Origin: Actinobacteria bacterium OV320
Lineage (GTDB): Bacteria > Actinomycetota > Actinomycetes > Streptomycetales > Streptomycetaceae
DNA length: 64,000 nucleotides
Assembly: GCA_001298545.1 (NCBI GenBank)
Contig: LJCX01000024.1
Span: 459,184-523,183 of the forward strand
Direction: 5' to 3'
Part shown: in pieces, positions 16,491-23,909 of the stretch
Numbering within the stretch: the first letter of the stretch is position 1
How the letters are laid out: every line of letters starts with the position of its first letter
The notes under the pieces: generated by a model
The model's database searches: none
Seen by the model: the letters and a program-made list of their open reading frames with translations, nothing else
What the model was told of the DNA's origin: nothing
Translations under genes and position numbers: made by a program

Positions 16491-16531
16491 GGGACACCGG
16501 GTCCCCTACAGCATTGTCGCGCAAGCTGTAG
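16491..16531. promoter_or_regulatory. Two adjacent dyads upstream of the type IIG gene
   Basis: GGGAC-ACCGG-GTCCC (16491-16505) is followed directly by a longer dyad, CTACAGC...GCTGTAG (16506-16512 and 16525-16531) with inner TTG/CAA matches and one bulge. They lie 37-77 bp before the gene, over its probable promoter, where control of restriction expression would be expected. No controller gene is adjacent. Confidence 0.45.
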
Positions 16532-16660
16532 GCATCGACACGTACCTTGCCAGGCTGAGCCACGTCTCCAGGAGGGGACACCTCGTGGACTATCCGTGGA
16601 CGAGCGATCGCGAAGCGGCGGCAAGGAGGCATGTGACCTGCGTAGATCCTCTGGGCAGAA

Positions 16661-16706
16661 GCGGCCTCCGGAGCCGTGTGCGCAGGTTCGAATCCTGCCG
16701 GGGGCA
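16661..16706 (+). repeat. attR: 3' fragment of a tRNA-Arg(CCG) gene
   Basis: The fragment reads as the second half of a tRNA: anticodon loop CTCCGGA with anticodon CCG (16668-16670), stem 16661-16665/16673-16677 (one G-T pair), T arm GCAGG-TTCGAAT-CCTGC (16682-16698), acceptor strand CGGGGGC (16699-16705) and discriminator A. No D arm or 5' acceptor strand (GCCCCCG expected) is found upstream, so this is not a working gene. It fits the duplicated core left by integration into a tRNA 3' end. The intact copy should be at attL, left of the window. Confidence 0.85.
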
Positions 16707-16724
16707 CCTTGAAGAAGGTGCCCC
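16701..16724. terminator. Hairpin directly after the tRNA fragment
   Basis: GGGGCACC (16701-16708) pairs with GGTGCCCC (16717-16724) around an 8-nt loop. The left arm overlaps the acceptor end, so this structure would affect the 3' end of the host tRNA transcript. Confidence 0.5.
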
Positions 16725-16764
16725 AAGACCCCGCCACCGGCGCTTTCGCTGAGGGCGGGGTCTT
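16725..16764. terminator. Terminator-like hairpin, 11-bp stem
   Basis: AAGACCCCGCC (16725-16735) pairs perfectly with GGCGGGGTCTT (16754-16764) around an 18-nt loop. It is probably the host tRNA-Arg terminator, now the first chromosomal sequence to the right of the element. Confidence 0.65.
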
Positions 16765-17150
16765 GGCGTATGTGCTGCTCGGAGCGGCTGTGTGTCTGGT
16801 GCTTTGGGCTATGCGTGGAATGGCCGCAGGGCAGGTATCTGCATGTCACGTCCTCGTTGCGCACGTCAGAGGTTGACGCTCAGGAGCGCGACTCAAGCCC
16901 ACCGCTACGCGAGGCTGAGGCGGTGCCGTTACTGATCCTGTAGTCAGTGCAGCTGTGGTCAATGGTGCTGGGGTGAGCCCTGGGAACAGAGCTATCCAGT
17001 CACAGCAGCCCAGGTTGAGGGCTTTAGTCCCCTCTCCTGTCCGTCGCCGGCCTCCGCCGGCCCGGCGAGACGCCCGCTTGGGTCAAGCTGACATGCAGCT
17101 TGACTGCCGACCCGTAAGGCTGAAGCAACGTCGCACGGCTAGGGAGCACC
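16765..17150. other. Intergenic region, no gene seen
   Basis: Nearly 390 bp of chromosomal sequence right of attR. Only short frames without leaders are present and no RNA or repeat is recognised. Confidence 0.4.
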
Positions 17151-17405
17151 ATGCCTCACGAACAGTGCCAGGCAGCAAAGGCCAAACTCAAGCAAGCAGA
17201 GCAGCGAAAGAATCGCCTTCAGAGAGATCTGACAGAAGACGAAGCGAAGCTTGCCCACTTGAAGGCGGAATCGCCTCCGGACGCTGCGGCGATCGAGGCC
17301 CAAGAGCGCATGGTCGAGATCGACCGAAGAGTCCTGGGCGCGGCCGAAGTGGAGGTCACCGGCTTCGAGGAGCTGGTTCACGCCCTCTGCGATGACCTGC
17401 CGTAA
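17151..17405 (+). CDS. Small coiled-coil protein, unknown function
   Basis: An 84-residue charged protein. Residues about 5-55 are heptad-like (AKLKQAEQRKNRLQRDLTED) and predict a single coiled coil; the C-terminus is acidic. AGGGAG lies 6 bases before the ATG, which supports translation. It stands alone between attR and the LysR gene, has no membrane segment and matches no family I know. Confidence 0.5.
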   Translation: MPHEQCQAAKAKLKQAEQRKNRLQRDLTEDEAKLAHLKAESPPDAAAIEAQERMVEIDRRVLGAAEVEVTGFEELVHALCDDLP

Positions 17406-17681
17406 TCGTGCCGCCCAGGACTGCTTGAGTGCCCTCACAGAGACCGGTGAAGGACCGTAGCGTCATCCCGCGCCTCGCCCCGCGGCCAACGGCGACCCTC
17501 GGCATCTCCTCCGCGCCCGGCCGATCACGGAGCCCTGTCGGGGAGTTGGGGTACCAGTCCTCTCGTACTGGCGCCCGTGCCCGGCGGACTCGCATACGGG
17601 CGATCATGCCCGTACCGCGTTCACCGCGTGACCTTCAGGTGTACGAGGTCCCCTTCACTCCGGGGTGAAGCATCGCGGCGG

Positions 17682-18566
17682 CTAGGGCTCAAAACGAGGG
17701 CGTTCTGGGCGTTCTTCATCGCGGTACGCGGCTGTCGCGATCTCGGTGAACGATCGGATCAACGGGTTGGTGTCACCCTCGTTCCACGCCGCCACCACTC
17801 GGCTCGGCGCCATGTCGAGCAGGGGGACCACGGCCAGTTCCGCGGGCAGGTCGTGCCCGAGCGGGGCCAGGCCGACCGTGCCGTTCCACAGCACGGCCTG
17901 CAGGCATTCCTGGACGACGCGCACCACTGGGCCCTCGCGCGGCACGCCGCCGTTCCAGTACGACTGCCAGATCGGGTCGGTTCCCTGCGGGAACTGGAAC
18001 CAGTGGCGTTCGCCCAGGTCGGCCAGCTGCAGCCGGTCGCGGCGGGCCAGCGGATCGTCGGCCCGCAGGACCACGCCCACCGGATCGGTACGCAGCTCAC
18101 GCACCATCAGGGCGGTCTCGTCGAACGGCGCCCGAGTCAGGGCGACGTCGACCAGTCCGGCGCGCAGCCCGCAGGTCGGGTCGGTCAGGTCGGTGTCGCG
18201 GATGCGGATGTCGATGCCGGGATGCCTTCGACGGTAGGCGGCGGCCAGCCTGGTCGCTCCCGGGTCGGTGCTGTCGCCCAGGATGCCGACGGTGAGGGTC
18301 GCGACGCCGGCGGCCGCGCTCACCCGGACGCGGACGCGGTCGGCCCGGTCGAGCAGCGCCCGCGCCTCGTCGAGCAGCACCGCGCCCACCGGGGTGAGCG
18401 TGACGCCGGCGGGCGAGCGGGCGAACAGCAGGGCGCCGACCTCGGTCTCCAGCTGCTTGATCGCCCGGCTCAGCGGCGGCTGGCTCATGTGCAGTCGAGT
18501 GGCGGCCCGGCCGAAGTGGAGTTCCTCGGCGACCGCCACGAAGTAGCGCAGGGTACGTAGCTCCAC
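17682..18566 (-). CDS. LysR-family transcriptional regulator
   Basis: A 294-residue regulator. The GTG at 18566 (VELRTLRYFVAVAEELHFG) gives the standard LysR N-terminus, so longer upstream starts are rejected. The winged HTH is at residues 1-60 (ATRLHMSQPPLSRAIKQLE) and the effector-binding domain covers about 90-290, closest in style to the BenM/CatM group. It is divergent from the cupin gene 80 bp away, the usual layout for a LysR protein controlling its neighbour. The inducer is unknown. Confidence 0.88.
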   Translation of the reverse strand: MELRTLRYFVAVAEELHFGRAATRLHMSQPPLSRAIKQLETEVGALLFARSPAGVTLTPVGAVLLDEARALLDRADRVRVRVSAAAGVATLTVGILGDSTDPGATRLAAAYRRRHPGIDIRIRDTDLTDPTCGLRAGLVDVALTRAPFDETALMVRELRTDPVGVVLRADDPLARRDRLQLADLGERHWFQFPQGTDPIWQSYWNGGVPREGPVVRVVQECLQAVLWNGTVGLAPLGHDLPAELAVVPLLDMAPSRVVAAWNEGDTNPLIRSFTEIATAAYRDEERPERPRFEP

Positions 18567-18646
18567 GCTGCGACGATACCCAAGCGGTATCGGCCTTGCG
18601 GAAGGGGTCTTGGACAGTCGCGGGGCCCTGGCGGTGCACTCGGAGC

Positions 18647-19234
18647 ATGACCGAAGAAGCGAAGACCAGCGCACCTCGGGCCGACCCCGCCGTATCGGTG
18701 GTCGGTCCCGGCGACGGTGAGACGATCGTCCTGGGCACCACGCGCATGCGCATCCTCGAAGACGGCAGCCATACCGGGCACCGCCTCGGAATCGCCGAGT
18801 CGGTCCTCGCCCCGCACACTCCCGGACCGCCGCAGCACCGCCACGCCCAGCACGACGAGGGCTTCTACATCGTCTCCGGCACGGTGCGGTTCACCGTCGG
18901 GGACAAGGACTACGACGCCGCCACGGGCGCGCTCGTGATGGTCCCGCCCGGCGCCCCTCACACCTTCGCCAACATCACCGACCAACCCGCCGTCATGCTC
19001 AGCACCTTCACCCCCGACCTGTATGTGCAGTACTTCCGCGACCTCCGGAACGTGGTCGTCAGCGGTCAGCCGCTCACGCCACAGGTCGGCATCCAGGTGA
19101 TGAGCCGCTACGCGACCGAGCCCGCCACCGACCTCACCCCCGGCCACTCGGACAACGGCTCGGGCCTTCTCCAGGGGCTGCCCCGGGAATCGACGGGTCA
19201 CCCGCAAGCCGGTGACCGTGGACGGGAATCATGA
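18647..19234 (+). CDS. Cupin-domain protein
   Basis: A 195-residue protein starting at ATG 18647 (MTEEAKTSAPRADP). One cupin barrel is clear: metal-binding motif 1 around PPQHRHAQHDEGFYIVSG (about 63-80; two His and a Glu) and motif 2 around MVPPGAPHTFANITD (about 102-116; His). Such proteins are small metal enzymes or ligand-binding proteins, often quercetinase- or isomerase-like. It is divergent from the LysR gene and overlaps the DoxX gene by 4 bp, so the two are co-translated. The substrate cannot be told from the sequence. Confidence 0.82.
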   Translation: MTEEAKTSAPRADPAVSVVGPGDGETIVLGTTRMRILEDGSHTGHRLGIAESVLAPHTPGPPQHRHAQHDEGFYIVSGTVRFTVGDKDYDAATGALVMVPPGAPHTFANITDQPAVMLSTFTPDLYVQYFRDLRNVVVSGQPLTPQVGIQVMSRYATEPATDLTPGHSDNGSGLLQGLPRESTGHPQAGDRGRES

Positions 19235-19593
19235 ACATCGCGTATGGGATCGTCGCCGGACCGCTCGCCCTCTTCTACCTCTACGCAGGCGGGATGAAGG
19301 TGTCGCGTAGCCGAGAGCGACTCCGCCCGATGATGGCCTGGGTCGATCGCATGCCCCTGCCCGCGGTCAGGGCGCTGGGCACGGTCGAAATACTCGGCGC
19401 GGCCGGGCTGATCCTGCCGCCCCTGACCGGCATCGCACCCTGGCTGGCACTGGCCGCGGCCATCGGGTTCGTGCTGCTGCAGATCGGTGCGATCGCCGTC
19501 CATCTGACCGGCGAGGACCGCCGGATCACACTCAACGTCGGGCTCATCGCCACCGCGGCCGTGGTCGGCTGGTCGGCCACCACCTGGCTGTGA
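19231..19593 (+). CDS. DoxX-family membrane protein
   Basis: A 120-residue protein with four predicted transmembrane helices (about 4-20, 45-65, 70-90, 97-117) and the DoxX/DoxD-like pattern LFYLYAGGMKVSRSRERL near the start. Family members are linked to thiosulfate:quinone oxidoreduction or to redox/detoxification units but are rarely characterised. The ATG overlaps the cupin stop (ATGA), so both form a two-gene operon probably under the divergent LysR protein. Confidence 0.8.
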   Translation: MNIAYGIVAGPLALFYLYAGGMKVSRSRERLRPMMAWVDRMPLPAVRALGTVEILGAAGLILPPLTGIAPWLALAAAIGFVLLQIGAIAVHLTGEDRRITLNVGLIATAAVVGWSATTWL

Positions 19594-19665
19594 TCGAGCG
19601 GGACGATAAGCGCGCCCCGCCCGGGCGGGCATGGGTCCCCTGGTCACCGTAGCTTTGGCGCGCCG

Positions 19666-20055
19666 TCATGTCGGGATGAAGCTCGGCCACCAGGGCGGAA
19701 CGTTTCCCGGGCATCGAGGGGCAGGGTAGGAGTCGGCCACGCCGAGCCACGTCACCAGGAACCATGTGACGAACACGGTGAAGACGAGTCCCGCGGTCAA
19801 TGCTGCGCCTGGACGACGCCTCCCCAGGGTGCGGTGCAGGACGACCCAGACAAGGGCCACACCGATCCATATGAGAGGGGCGAGCAGCAGCAGCGTCATG
19901 CTGTTGGCCGCTGCGTCGACGCCGATGTCGCACGCGGTCCAGACCCTGCCGATGGCGGCGATGGAGACCACCGAGGCCAGGCCACCGAAGAGGGTGCCGC
20001 GCAGCGTCCCTCCGGACCTAGGACTCGCGGGCCTCGGCGGTCCGGCTTCCGGCAT
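19666..20055 (-). CDS. Small membrane protein, unknown function
   Basis: A 129-residue protein (MPEAGPPRPASPRSGGTLRG) with a proline-rich cytoplasmic N-terminus and three hydrophobic segments (about 23-40, 50-68, 82-100). The C-terminus is short, polar and proline-rich. It is convergent with the DoxX gene and upstream of nothing obvious. The family is not recognised; start choice among nearby codons is uncertain. Confidence 0.55.
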   Translation of the reverse strand: MPEAGPPRPASPRSGGTLRGTLFGGLASVVSIAAIGRVWTACDIGVDAAANSMTLLLLAPLIWIGVALVWVVLHRTLGRRRPGAALTAGLVFTVFVTWFLVTWLGVADSYPAPRCPGNVPPWWPSFIPT

Positions 20056-20196
20056 CGTCTGTCTCCTCTCGTCGGAGTAGCGGGGTAGCGGAGTAGCGGA
20101 GACCAACAAGCGCGGACTCGTTCGCCGCTGTCGGAACCGGCGCGGTGGAGCGACTCGTGGGGGGGCGCGCCATCGTCCTTTGCCGGCACCCTGAAC

Positions 20197-21090
20197 TCAA
20201 TGCCCCTTGTGCGGGGTCGGTGTGGAGTGCCTGGTCACGTAGGTTTCCAGGGGTTCCAAGGCGCCCCAGGCCTGGTCGAAACTGTCCGCGAAGTACGCCA
20301 GGAACTGGGGATTGTCGACGCTGAATCCGGTCAGTTGTCGGCGACCCGCGCCGGAGAAGGAGAGAAAGGTGACCGTGTCGTCGATGAGGCCCATGTTGTA
20401 CCAGGCGCAGGAAGCACTCCACGGCATGACGCGTGCCTCGTAGGTATAGAGATCCTTGACCTCCTCCTGGTGTTGTCTCAGCCACTCGAAGTAGGTCGCT
20501 TTCGGTACGCCCTTGCGTTCGGGGACGCCGATGATGCGCCTTACGCTCGCGCACTCGGCGGAATTGTCCCTGGCCCACTGCAATACCGTGTCGTAGTACG
20601 AGGAGGGTTCCGTGGATCCCCATTGGGTGGGCGGGTGGAGCCGCACGTAGGTGAGGCGGATCTCGGATCGGGCCGCGCGAATGTGATCGGCTACGGCCGT
20701 GTAGAAGGCGGGAGGGTTCGGGTAGCACACCATCTCCGTCCGGGAGGTGTTCCGGAACGCTTCGGAAAGGTCCGGTCCCGTGCCCGAAGCCCGTGGTTCC
20801 CGGCTCGCGTCCGGGGTGTCCCGCCTCAGTTCGTCGAGTTCCGTCTTCGCCGCCCGCCACAACCCGCCCCAGTGCGCCCAGTCGCCCCCGAGCGCGGCCA
20901 CCAGGCGACGGGTGACCGTCTCGCTCGCGAGGCGGTGCCCGTTGAGCACCTCGGAAACGGTCGCCGGACTGCACTGGGCCCGCGAGGCGATCGTCTTGAC
21001 CTGAGGTTCACCGGCGCTGATGCGCAACCGTCGTAACTCCGCGGCGAAGCGCCGCACGGGCGGTGTCTCGGCATGCTGGTTGGTGCCCAT
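20197..21090 (-). CDS. XRE-family regulator with unknown C-terminal domain
   Basis: A 297-residue protein started at ATG 21090 (MGTNQHAETPPVRRFAAEL). The HTH lies at about residues 15-65 (IASRAQCSPATVSEVLNGHR). A linker follows, then about 180 residues with alpha/beta pattern (MVCYPNPPAFYTAVADHIRA, SEIRLTYVRLHPP) resembling the sensory or PLD-like C-terminal domains found on some Streptomyces XRE proteins; no catalytic HxK motif is seen. It is a single gene, probably autoregulated. Confidence 0.75.
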   Translation of the reverse strand: MGTNQHAETPPVRRFAAELRRLRISAGEPQVKTIASRAQCSPATVSEVLNGHRLASETVTRRLVAALGGDWAHWGGLWRAAKTELDELRRDTPDASREPRASGTGPDLSEAFRNTSRTEMVCYPNPPAFYTAVADHIRAARSEIRLTYVRLHPPTQWGSTEPSSYYDTVLQWARDNSAECASVRRIIGVPERKGVPKATYFEWLRQHQEEVKDLYTYEARVMPWSASCAWYNMGLIDDTVTFLSFSGAGRRQLTGFSVDNPQFLAYFADSFDQAWGALEPLETYVTRHSTPTPHKGH

Positions 21091-21479
21091 GGTGCCCCCT
21101 CTCATGCACAGCCCACCGGCTCATGCATACCCCACCGGGCGGATGAGATCGTCCCACCAGATCCTTCGAACGCGCAGCGGTTCACCGAACTTCATCTGGC
21201 TTGATCAGAATGCATCGGCGTGATCAGAACTCATCGGCTTCATCGGGCTTTACCGAACCTCGCTGGAATTCGCCGCCATTCGCTGCCCTTCGGTCGGGAA
21301 CGGCGTCTTCGCGGGCGGCGGACAGCTCGCGTTCGGTGTCGTACGTACGGAATGCGTTCGGATTCCGTGTCGATCGGGACATCCCGGAATCCGTGGACGG
21401 CCGGCAGGGGATCTGGTCGAATGGCCCTCACCTCAGGCAGGAAAAGGCAGCAGAACAGGACGGGAAGAGGTGAGGATGC
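21091..21479. other. Intergenic region, no gene seen
   Basis: Nearly 390 bp between divergent genes. Several degenerate GATCAGAA/CATCGG repeats occur at about 21195-21250, perhaps operators for the XRE protein, but no clear dyad is found. Confidence 0.35.
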
Positions 21480-21689
21480 GTGTGCGTCAGCTTTCGGGCC
21501 GTGCTTCACGATCACTACATGGGATTCCTGGCAATTCTCGTGACCGGAGTCATTCTGATCATCGCCGGGAACGGAATCTCGGAAGCCACGTCGATCTATC
21601 TGGACTGCGTACTCGGTGTGGCCGGGCTGGTCGCCGCCTATGCGCTCACCGCGCCGCCCGGCCCGCGCACCGTCCCGCATCCGCTGTGA
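21480..21689 (+). CDS. Small two-helix membrane protein
   Basis: A 69-residue protein starting at GTG 21480, a few bases after AGGTGAGG. Two hydrophobic helices (about 14-30 and 39-58, LAILVTGVILIIAG) and a proline-rich tail are all that can be seen. It lacks known motifs. A shorter start at ATG 21519 would leave the first helix without a preceding segment but is also possible. Confidence 0.5.
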   Translation: MCVSFRAVLHDHYMGFLAILVTGVILIIAGNGISEATSIYLDCVLGVAGLVAAYALTAPPGPRTVPHPL

Positions 21690-21846
21690 CGCGGAAGCCG
21701 TCGGGTTTACGCGGGTTTACGCGGCAGGCTTCCGGTTAGGCGTTGGCAGTGCTCGGTAAGGAGGTACGCCCCCGGCCGGCCGGGGAGCGCCCGCCGGGTT
21801 CGCTGTCGTCCGTTGCTCGGACTCACCCCGGATTGGAGTCCTTGGT

Positions 21847-22737
21847 ATGAGCCAGCTGTCCCGGCACCCTGCCGAAGGAGGCTCGGCGGCCGATGTGTCC
21901 GGCTCCGCGTCCCGACGGGGAAGCGGACCGCAGTGGCGGCAGGACGATCTCGATCTGCGCAACCGTCTGTACGGCCGCGCCGGGGTCGCCCGTGCCGAAG
22001 GGGTGTTGCTCGGCCGCTACGGTCTCGGCTCCACCGATGAGGCGTTCGCGCTGATGAAGAACGCCTCCCAGCAGTTCAACATCAAGCTCTCCACACTCGC
22101 CGACGCCGTCGTACGCACACCGGCGCCCGATGCCGAGGCCGAGCTGTGGTTCCCCGGCCGGGTGCGGCGTGGCCCGCCCGCGCTTCCCGGGCTCCCGGTC
22201 GAGCGTGGCAACGGCACCAGCCAGGGCGCCGTCGTCGCGGCGACCCTGCAACGGGTGCTGTCGATCACCCAGACACCCATGGGCAATGTCCAGCTGAACG
22301 AGCGAGGTCGGCTCCGTCTGGCCCGGCACACCGGCCTGAACAGGTACTTCACCGACTTCTTCGCCTTCGTCGACACCGCGACCACCTCCTGCTCGCAGGC
22401 GGCAGAGCAGCGTCGGCAGGTCACCGTGCGGGACGTGGAGTCGGCGTCGGTGTTCGACGAGGCCTCCCGCCACGCCATCCTGCAGACCGGCAGTCGGGCC
22501 GCGCACAGTGTTCCGCTGGTGAACCGGCTGGGCGTGCCGCTGGGAATGGTGTCCTCCCATCACGAGCGGCCGCTGACCGGTTTCACCCATGCCGAGCTGG
22601 CCGCCCTGCGGCAGACCGGCAGCGATGTCGGCCGGTGGCTGGCCTGGCACTGGAACACCGTCGTGCTGGACGCCCTGGAGCATCTCCATGCCGCGGCCTT
22701 GCGGGGCCCGGTCGACGGAACCCGGTCAGACGCGTGA
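21847..22737 (+). CDS. ANTAR-GAF domain protein with reversed domain order
   Basis: A 296-residue protein. After a disordered N-terminus, residues about 34-90 fit the ANTAR three-helix RNA-binding fold (RNRLYGRAGVARAEGVLLGR, DEAFALMKNASQQFNIKLST). The C-terminal 150 residues resemble a GAF-type sensor (VQLNERGRLRLARHTGLNRY, SRAAHSVPLVNRLGVPLGMV). In most actinobacterial members GAF comes first and ANTAR last. ANTAR domains act as antiterminators binding paired hexaloop stems in RNA. It is a single gene, convergent with and overlapping the lacI stop by 12 bp. Confidence 0.75.
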   Translation: MSQLSRHPAEGGSAADVSGSASRRGSGPQWRQDDLDLRNRLYGRAGVARAEGVLLGRYGLGSTDEAFALMKNASQQFNIKLSTLADAVVRTPAPDAEAELWFPGRVRRGPPALPGLPVERGNGTSQGAVVAATLQRVLSITQTPMGNVQLNERGRLRLARHTGLNRYFTDFFAFVDTATTSCSQAAEQRRQVTVRDVESASVFDEASRHAILQTGSRAAHSVPLVNRLGVPLGMVSSHHERPLTGFTHAELAALRQTGSDVGRWLAWHWNTVVLDALEHLHAAALRGPVDGTRSDA

Positions 22738-23814
22738 TCCCGGTCGGCGTGGGCCGGCCGTGCTGTGGCGGACGCACAGGTCGACGGGGACGATCGTGAG
22801 CGGGCTTCCGGGGGTCGACGGGCTGTCGATGCGGTTCAGCAGGATGCGCAGGGAGATCGTGCCGATGTCCGTGAAGTCCGTACGGATCGTGGTCAGCGGG
22901 GGAAGGAAGTGGGCGGCCTCGGGGATGTCGTCGTAGCCGACGACGCTGACGTCCTCCGGGACCCGGCGGCCCGCCTCGTACAGGGCGCGCAGGACGCCGA
23001 GGGCCATCTGGTCGTTCGACACGAAGACGGCGGTGACGGACGGGTCCTTCGCCAGTTCGCGGCCCAGGTCATAGCCCGAGTCCGCGCTCCAGTCGCCGAA
23101 GACAGGAGTGTGCACCTCGGCTCCGGCCGCCTCGAGGGTGGTGCGCCAGCTCTCCGCCCGGCGGTCCGCCGAGGTCCAGCCCGCCGGGCCCGCCAGGTGG
23201 TGGACCGTGGGGTGGCCGAGGGAGAGGAGGTGCCGTGTGGCCTTGCGGGCGCCGGTGCGGGCGTCCGAGGTGACCATCGGGGTGCCGTCACCGAGGTCGT
23301 TGTCCATGACGACCAGGGGGGTGTCCAGGTGGGCCTCGGCGAGCGCGCGGGCCACCCGGACCTGGGGGGCGATCGCGATCACGCCGTCCGCGCCCTCCGC
23401 CGACAGCCGGTCCGCGGCCCGTACCACCGTGTCCCGGTCCGCGGTGTCCAGCGCGATCGAGCTCACCAGGTAACCGGCCTCCTGCGCCGCCGTGTTGATG
23501 GCGGTCAGGGTGGAGGCGGGGCCGTAGCGGGCCGCGTCGAAGGAGATCACGCCGAGCATGCGGGTGCGGCCGCTGGCCAGTGAGCGGGCGCTGCTGCTGG
23601 GGCGGTAGCCGAGGGTGCGCATGGCCGCCCGGACCGCCTCCCGGGTCTCGGCGCGGACGGCCGGGTGGTCGTTGAGCACCCGGGAGACCGTCTGCTTGGA
23701 GACTCCGGCCAGTTTCGCGACGTCGTCCATGACCGGACGTGAGCCCGCGAAGTTGCGTCTGCTGCGTCCCCTGGACGCCGGGCCGGCCGGGCCGTCGGCG
23801 GCGCTTCGGGTCAT
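22726..23814 (-). CDS. LacI-family repressor of the GH35 operon
   Basis: A 362-residue repressor with an unusually long 28-residue N-terminal extension rich in Arg/Gly. The HTH (DVAKLAGVSKQTVSRVLNDH, about 31-50) and hinge helix precede a periplasmic-binding-like sugar domain (about 85-345, ending in ILLNRIDSPSTPGSPLTIVP). It is the last gene of the leftward MFS-GH35-GH35-lacI run and would bind the perfect palindrome at 29859-29874 before the MFS gene, releasing it on a galactoside or related sugar. AGGAAG precedes the ATG. Confidence 0.88.
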   Translation of the reverse strand: MTRSAADGPAGPASRGRSRRNFAGSRPVMDDVAKLAGVSKQTVSRVLNDHPAVRAETREAVRAAMRTLGYRPSSSARSLASGRTRMLGVISFDAARYGPASTLTAINTAAQEAGYLVSSIALDTADRDTVVRAADRLSAEGADGVIAIAPQVRVARALAEAHLDTPLVVMDNDLGDGTPMVTSDARTGARKATRHLLSLGHPTVHHLAGPAGWTSADRRAESWRTTLEAAGAEVHTPVFGDWSADSGYDLGRELAKDPSVTAVFVSNDQMALGVLRALYEAGRRVPEDVSVVGYDDIPEAAHFLPPLTTIRTDFTDIGTISLRILLNRIDSPSTPGSPLTIVPVDLCVRHSTAGPRRPGSRV

Positions 23815-23909
23815 GGTGGGGGCTTCTTCCTCGGGACTGGTCCGGGGCCAGTCGCGCTGGGCCGCCCGGCGGACCCACAGGATAGGCCGGGCGGCAGAGG
23901 AAGCGCGGG

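Larger units (their letters stand above)
1..16706. mobile_element. Actinomycete integrative and conjugative element (AICE), left end outside window
   Basis: The run int-xis-repSA-spd genes-traB is the pSAM2-type AICE backbone, all read leftward. A fragment of a tRNA-Arg gene with no 5' half at 16661-16706 marks the right end (attR). Such elements integrate site-specifically by a tyrosine recombinase, replicate by rolling circle after excision, and move double-stranded DNA through the single FtsK-like TraB. Between backbone and attR lie a regulatory block (6.0-10.2 kb) and cargo of visibly lower GC (10.7-16.5 kb). The left end, including the rest of int and attL with the intact tRNA, is outside the window, so the total size is unknown. 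Confidence 0.88.

Noticed and set aside
16661..16706. A complete tRNA gene
   Set aside because: No 5' acceptor strand (GCCCCCG) or D arm is found within 80 bp upstream, so it can only be a 3' fragment.
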